This document shows positions 60,532 through 64,000 of a DNA stretch of 64,000 bases, piece by piece; within the stretch, counting starts at the first letter, position 1; each line of letters begins with the position of its first letter. The stretch spans positions 62,001 to 126,000 of the forward strand of contig NZ_CP049107.1 in assembly GCF_011044255.1 (NCBI RefSeq), given 5' to 3'. The position numbers were made by a program, and so were the translations under genes. The stretch comes from Rhizorhabdus phycosphaerae (lineage in GTDB: Bacteria; Pseudomonadota; Alphaproteobacteria; Sphingomonadales; Sphingomonadaceae). The notes below the pieces were generated by a model. The model searched no databases. It worked only from the letters and a program-made list of their open reading frames with translations, and was not told the origin of the DNA.

Positions 60532-63027
60532 TCAGAGCGAGCGCAGCGCCTGCGCCGGGCGGGCGTTGAGGATCGGCAGCGATCCGGCGAGACCGATGCC
60601 CAGGGTCCCGACCGCCCCCACCAGCAAGGTGACCGCGACGAGACCCCAGTCGGGCGCCCAGGCGAGCTCGAAGATTTGCGTGACCACATACCATCCGGCG
60701 AGGCTGCCCGCCCCGAGCGCGAGCAGCGCGATCACGGCGGCAAGGAGAGCGTATTCGATCGCCTGTGCCAGCAATATCTGGGTCCGGCTGCCGCCGAGCA
60801 GCTTGAGCAGCACCGCGTCATAGAGCCGGGCGCGCCGCGACGCAGCGATGGCGCCGATCAGCACGGCGATGCCTGCGGCGAGGGTAACCGCTGCCGCCGC
60901 ACGGATCGCGGTTGCGAGCTGGCCGAAAATCTCGCCAACCTGTCCGGCGACGTCCTTGACGCGGATCAGGGATACGGCGGGGAAACCGCCGACGACCGCG
61001 CGGCTGACGGCGGCTTCGCGCGCATCGGGCAGAGCGATCGTCGCCATATAGCTGTGGGGCGCACCCTCGAGCGCGCCGGGCGCGAAGACGATGCCGAAGT
61101 TGAATCCCATCCTCTCCCAGTTGATCCGGCGGATAGAGGCGATGCGTGCGTCCATCTCCACGCCGAGGATCGAGAAGCCCAGGCTGTCCCCGGGCTTCAG
61201 GCCGAGCGCCTTGGCGGCCTGTTCGTCGATCGAGACGAGTGGCGGCCCCGCATAGTCCGCCGGCCACCAGGAGCCCGCGACGATCTCATTGCCTTCGGGG
61301 AGGCGGGCGGCATAGGTCAGGCCCCGGTCGCCATTGAGGATCCACGCCCCCTTGGGCAGCGGCTTCAGAGCGGTGACGGGGGTCCCGCGCACGCTGGTCA
61401 CTGTGCCGCGCAGCGACGGCACGGTAACGATCGTCGCGCCGGGCGCCTGGCGCTCCACGGTGGAGCGGAAGCGATCCAGTTCGTCGGTGCCGATATCGAG
61501 CGCGAAGAAATTGGGCGCGGTCCGGGGCACCGTCTGCTCGATCTGATGGGTGAGGTTCGACTGGATGATCGCCATCATCGCGAAGAGCGTCAGACCCAGG
61601 CCCAGCGCGACCACCAGCCGGTCGGTCTGGGCCGCGGGGCGGTGGAGATTGGCGACGGCGAGACGCAGCAGCATATGGCGTGAACGCGGCAGCTTGCGCG
61701 CGACGAATCGAACGAGGCGGCCGACCACCCAGAGCAGGCCGAACAGGGCAGCCGCACCGGCCAGGAAGCCCGCGCTCAACTCCGGTTGCCGTGCGGTCGC
61801 CACAGCCAATGCGGCAATCGCCGCGCCGGCGCCGATCATCAGGACCAGAACCCGCCAGCCGGGCAGGCCGAAGGGCTCGATCCTCGCGCGGAATATCTCC
61901 GCGGGGCTCACCCGGCCGGCGCGGCTGAGCGGCGCGAGGCTGAAGAGCAGGGCCGCCAGCAGGCCATATAGCGCGCTGATCGCCAGGGGCAGGGGAAACA
62001 GCGCCAATTTGGGGGCGACAGGCAGCGCATCGCCTGCGACCCAGCCGACCACCGCCGGCACTGCCGCACCGATGACGAGCCCTCCCGCCACGGCGCCGAG
62101 CGAGACGATGGCGACCTGCAGCAGATAGATGCGGACGATCAGCGCAGAGGAGGCCCCGACGATCTTCAGCGTAGCGATCGACGTGCGGCGCTGGTCGAGC
62201 CAGGAGGCGACGCCATTGCCCACGCCGATCCCCGCCACGATGAGCGCGGTGAGCCCGACGAGCGTCAGGAACTGGCCGAGCTGGTCGACGAAGCGCCGGA
62301 GGCCGCGCGCCGCGTTGGTGCGGTCGCTGACTTCCCAGTTCGCCGCATGATAGCGGGTGTCGAGCTGCTCAGAGCGCGCGCGGACGTCGCGATCGTCTGA
62401 GAGCCTTATGCGGTAGCGGGCGGTAAAGAGGCTTCCGGGCTGGAGCAGGCGGGTTGCGTCGAGCGCCTCGCGCGACAGGAGGATCGTTGGTCCGAAGGCG
62501 AAGCCCTCCCCGACGCGATCGGGCTCCTGGTCGATCAGCCCCGCTACCCGCAGACTGGTTTCGCCGACCCGGATGCTGTCGCCTATCTTCAGCGACAGGC
62601 GCTCGGCGAGGGCGGGGGCCACGATCGCGTCGCGGCCAGTCGGGCGTTGCGCCAGCGCCCCGGCCTGGGCGGTGAAGCGCCCGTAGAGCGGCCAGGGGCG
62701 GTCCACGCTCTTGAGCTCGGCGAGCACCGAAGCGCCTGCATCGGCGCGGGAGGCCATGGCACGCAGCCGGATCGACTCGGACGTTGGGCCATAGGCGGCG
62801 AAGGCGGCGCGCTCGCCTGCGTCGGCTTCGCGCTGCGCCACGCGCATCTCGATGTCACCACCCAATATCTCGCGCCCGCGCCCGTCCAGCTCGGCGGTGA
62901 TGGCGGAGGCCAGGCTGCCGACTCCGGCAAGCCCCGCTACCCCGAGGAAAAGGCAGAGGATGAGAAGGCGCAAACCCTTCAGGCCGCCCCGCATGTCGCG
63001 GAGCGCGAGCCGCCATGCCGTCGTCAT
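60532..63027 (-). CDS. ABC transporter permease, FtsX/YbbP type
   Basis: An 831-residue MacB/LolC-class inner-membrane permease. An N-terminal helix (about 20-40, RLLILCLFLGVAGLAGVGSL) is followed by a large periplasmic domain, then FtsX helices around 250-420, a second periplasmic region, and a final FtsX block (IGAIAASRRARLYDAVLLKLLGGSRTQILLAQ near 720). The double-FtsX layout matches YbbP, whose substrate is uncertain, possibly lipids or lipoproteins. Its start overlaps the ATPase gene by 4 bases. Confidence 0.92.
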   Translation of the reverse strand: MTTAWRLALRDMRGGLKGLRLLILCLFLGVAGLAGVGSLASAITAELDGRGREILGGDIEMRVAQREADAGERAAFAAYGPTSESIRLRAMASRADAGASVLAELKSVDRPWPLYGRFTAQAGALAQRPTGRDAIVAPALAERLSLKIGDSIRVGETSLRVAGLIDQEPDRVGEGFAFGPTILLSREALDATRLLQPGSLFTARYRIRLSDDRDVRARSEQLDTRYHAANWEVSDRTNAARGLRRFVDQLGQFLTLVGLTALIVAGIGVGNGVASWLDQRRTSIATLKIVGASSALIVRIYLLQVAIVSLGAVAGGLVIGAAVPAVVGWVAGDALPVAPKLALFPLPLAISALYGLLAALLFSLAPLSRAGRVSPAEIFRARIEPFGLPGWRVLVLMIGAGAAIAALAVATARQPELSAGFLAGAAALFGLLWVVGRLVRFVARKLPRSRHMLLRLAVANLHRPAAQTDRLVVALGLGLTLFAMMAIIQSNLTHQIEQTVPRTAPNFFALDIGTDELDRFRSTVERQAPGATIVTVPSLRGTVTSVRGTPVTALKPLPKGAWILNGDRGLTYAARLPEGNEIVAGSWWPADYAGPPLVSIDEQAAKALGLKPGDSLGFSILGVEMDARIASIRRINWERMGFNFGIVFAPGALEGAPHSYMATIALPDAREAAVSRAVVGGFPAVSLIRVKDVAGQVGEIFGQLATAIRAAAAVTLAAGIAVLIGAIAASRRARLYDAVLLKLLGGSRTQILLAQAIEYALLAAVIALLALGAGSLAGWYVVTQIFELAWAPDWGLVAVTLLVGAVGTLGIGLAGSLPILNARPAQALRSL

Positions 63028-63710
63028 GCGGCGCGGCGGTCGGTGACGATCGCGCCGTCGCGCATCTCGATCACCCGCGCGCAGCGGGCGGCGAGGGCGG
63101 GATCATGCGTGATGACGAGGAGCGTGGTGCCGGTCTCGCGCTGGCGGGCGAAGAGCAGGTCCATGATCGCCTCGCCGGTGGCAGCGTCGAGATTGCCGGT
63201 CGGTTCGTCGGCGAACAGCAGTCCGGGGCGGGGCGCGATAGCGCGCGCGATGGCGACGCGTTGCTGCTCGCCGCCGGACAGCTGCGCCGGATAATGGTCG
63301 CAGCGATGACCGAGGCCGACCGCCTGCAATTCTTCGCGGGCTCGGTCGAATGCAGCCGGCTCGCCCGCCAGTTCGAGCGGGACCGCGACATTCTCGAGCG
63401 CGGTCATCGTGGGCAGCAAGTGAAACGCCTGCAGGATGATGCCGATCCGACCGCGCCGCGCTGCGGCGAGCGCATCCTCGTCGAGCGTGCCGAAATCCAG
63501 CCCATCGATCAGCACCGTGCCCGAATCCGCTCGCTCCAGGCCCGACAGGACGGACATCAGCGACGATTTGCCCGAGCCAGAGGGACCAAGCAGGGCGACC
63601 GTGTCGCCCCGGTCGATGCGAACATCGATCTGCCGCAATATCTCGACGCGCGCAGGAGGCTTGCCCAGCGCGAGAGTGACGGCGCTGGCGTCGATGATGG
63701 CGGAGTTCAT
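63024..63710 (-). CDS. ABC transporter ATPase, YbbA/LolD type
   Basis: A 228-residue ATPase for the adjacent permease. Walker A is GPSGSGKSSL, the Q-loop is GIILQAFHLLPTMTALENV, the signature is LSGGEQQRVAIARAI, Walker B is LLFADEPTGNLD, and the switch histidine is in LVITHDPALA. It matches the LolD/MacB-type family of exporters of lipoproteins or lipids. Translation is coupled to the permease by the 4-base overlap. Confidence 0.94.
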   Translation of the reverse strand: MNSAIIDASAVTLALGKPPARVEILRQIDVRIDRGDTVALLGPSGSGKSSLMSVLSGLERADSGTVLIDGLDFGTLDEDALAAARRGRIGIILQAFHLLPTMTALENVAVPLELAGEPAAFDRAREELQAVGLGHRCDHYPAQLSGGEQQRVAIARAIAPRPGLLFADEPTGNLDAATGEAIMDLLFARQRETGTTLLVITHDPALAARCARVIEMRDGAIVTDRRAA

Positions 63711-63783
63711 GCGGCTGTCGGATCCCTGGACGCTGTCCGACTCAACATGTGGCGCCCACCGGCGCAGATCAATGGCAGCGGCG

Positions 63784-63803
63784 AAAAAAGGGCCGATTGC
63801 CCT
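63784..63803 (-). terminator. Intrinsic terminator after the transhydrogenase gene
   Basis: Read on the minus strand, AGGGC and GCCCT form a 5-bp stem around AATCG, followed by six Ts. The stem begins at the last base of the stop codon, so it closes the sthA transcript before the ABC genes. Confidence 0.75.
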
Positions 63804-64000
63804 CAGGCGGCACGCGGCCCCTCTACGGCGATACGCTGCAATTCAGGGAGCGCCAGCTCCAGTGCGCTTTGCATGTGGTCGTCGCAGCGCGGCATCCTGT
63901 TCCAGGCGTCGAGCGCGGCGATCTTATAGGCCTCGGCGAGCGTCGGATAATTGAAGGTGTTCTCGACGAAATAGTCGATGGTGCCGCCCAGGTTGAGCAC
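63803..64000 (-). CDS. sthA: C-terminus of a soluble pyridine nucleotide transhydrogenase
   Basis: Only the last 65 residues are in the window; the 5' part lies beyond the right edge. [36 protein letters not shown] matches the C-terminal dimerisation end of SthA-type NAD(P)+ transhydrogenases (a pyridine-nucleotide disulfide-oxidoreductase relative), which equilibrate NADH and NADPH. The nearby terminator fits its end. The catalytic parts cannot be checked here. Confidence 0.8.
   Translation of the reverse strand: MLNLGGTIDYFVENTFNYPTLAEAYKIAALDAWNRMPRCDDHMQSALELALPELQRIAVEGPRAA

Noticed and set aside
1-64000. CRISPR array, integrase or prophage
   Set aside because: No regularly spaced repeats, tyrosine/serine recombinase, phage structural gene or tRNA-linked attachment repeat was seen in either strand.

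Overview
The window is GC-rich, chromosomal, housekeeping-dominated DNA. It most resembles an alphaproteobacterium of the order Sphingomonadales. Grounds for this are inference from gene content: a ChpT-type histidine phosphotransferase (an alphaproteobacterial CtrA-relay protein) next to a chemotaxis operon, an RpoH-type sigma factor, a tonB-exbB-exbD-exbD cluster, a DUF1285-Nudix-CCA operon, and many secreted peptidases and amidohydrolases of the kind sphingomonads carry. No rRNA, tRNA, prophage, integrase, CRISPR array or plasmid gene is visible.

Layout. 1-5.1 kb: a truncated membrane protein, a secreted beta-rich protein, rpoH, an RluD-type pseudouridine synthase, a stand-alone JAMM metalloprotease and chpT. 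5.1-11.1 kb: a chemotaxis operon (helical protein, hybrid cheA with a degenerate receiver, cheW, cheY, cheB, cheR). 11.1-18.1 kb: a cell-wall amidase, the RNase P RNA gene rnpB, an M28 peptidase, an MscS channel, msrA, a Sua5-type tRNA-modification gene, a small GntR regulator and a nitroreductase. 18.3-22.8 kb: a peptide-use operon (POT transporter plus two overlapping amidohydrolases, the second lacking metal ligands). 23-26.1 kb: glmM, thiD, and a divergent nsrR/globin pair with two strong palindromes between them. 26.2-27.5 kb: the rpsF-rpsR-rplI operon. 28.5-33.0 kb: fatty-acid synthesis fabD-fabG-acpP-fabF and mltG, followed by a ~130 bp inverted-repeat element that looks like an orphan MITE. 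33.2-37.7 kb (minus strand): argC, an NlpC/P60 protein, a MarR regulator, an M17 aminopeptidase and two coupled hotdog thioesterases. 37.8-45 kb: kup, purC, an alpha/beta-hydrolase that has lost its nucleophile, a ferredoxin-NADP reductase and an M61 peptidase. 45.1-49.2 kb: parC and a GGDEF-EAL c-di-GMP protein. 49.2-54.2 kb: CCA enzyme, Nudix, DUF1285, GNAT, GST, and two pterin/folate genes. 54.2-57.9 kb: a secreted protein and the TonB energising cluster. 57.9-64 kb: a PfkB sugar kinase, XdhC and MobA-like molybdenum-cofactor genes, a lipoprotein-type ABC exporter, and the end of a transhydrogenase gene.

Together the genes show a free-living, probably motile aerobe. It energises TonB-dependent uptake, degrades and imports peptides, and signals through CheA/CheY, ChpT and c-di-GMP. 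No clear multi-gene novel defence or mobile system is present. The more unusual items are pseudo-enzymes encoded beside likely partners, the inverted-repeat element, and several strong palindromes at gene starts.
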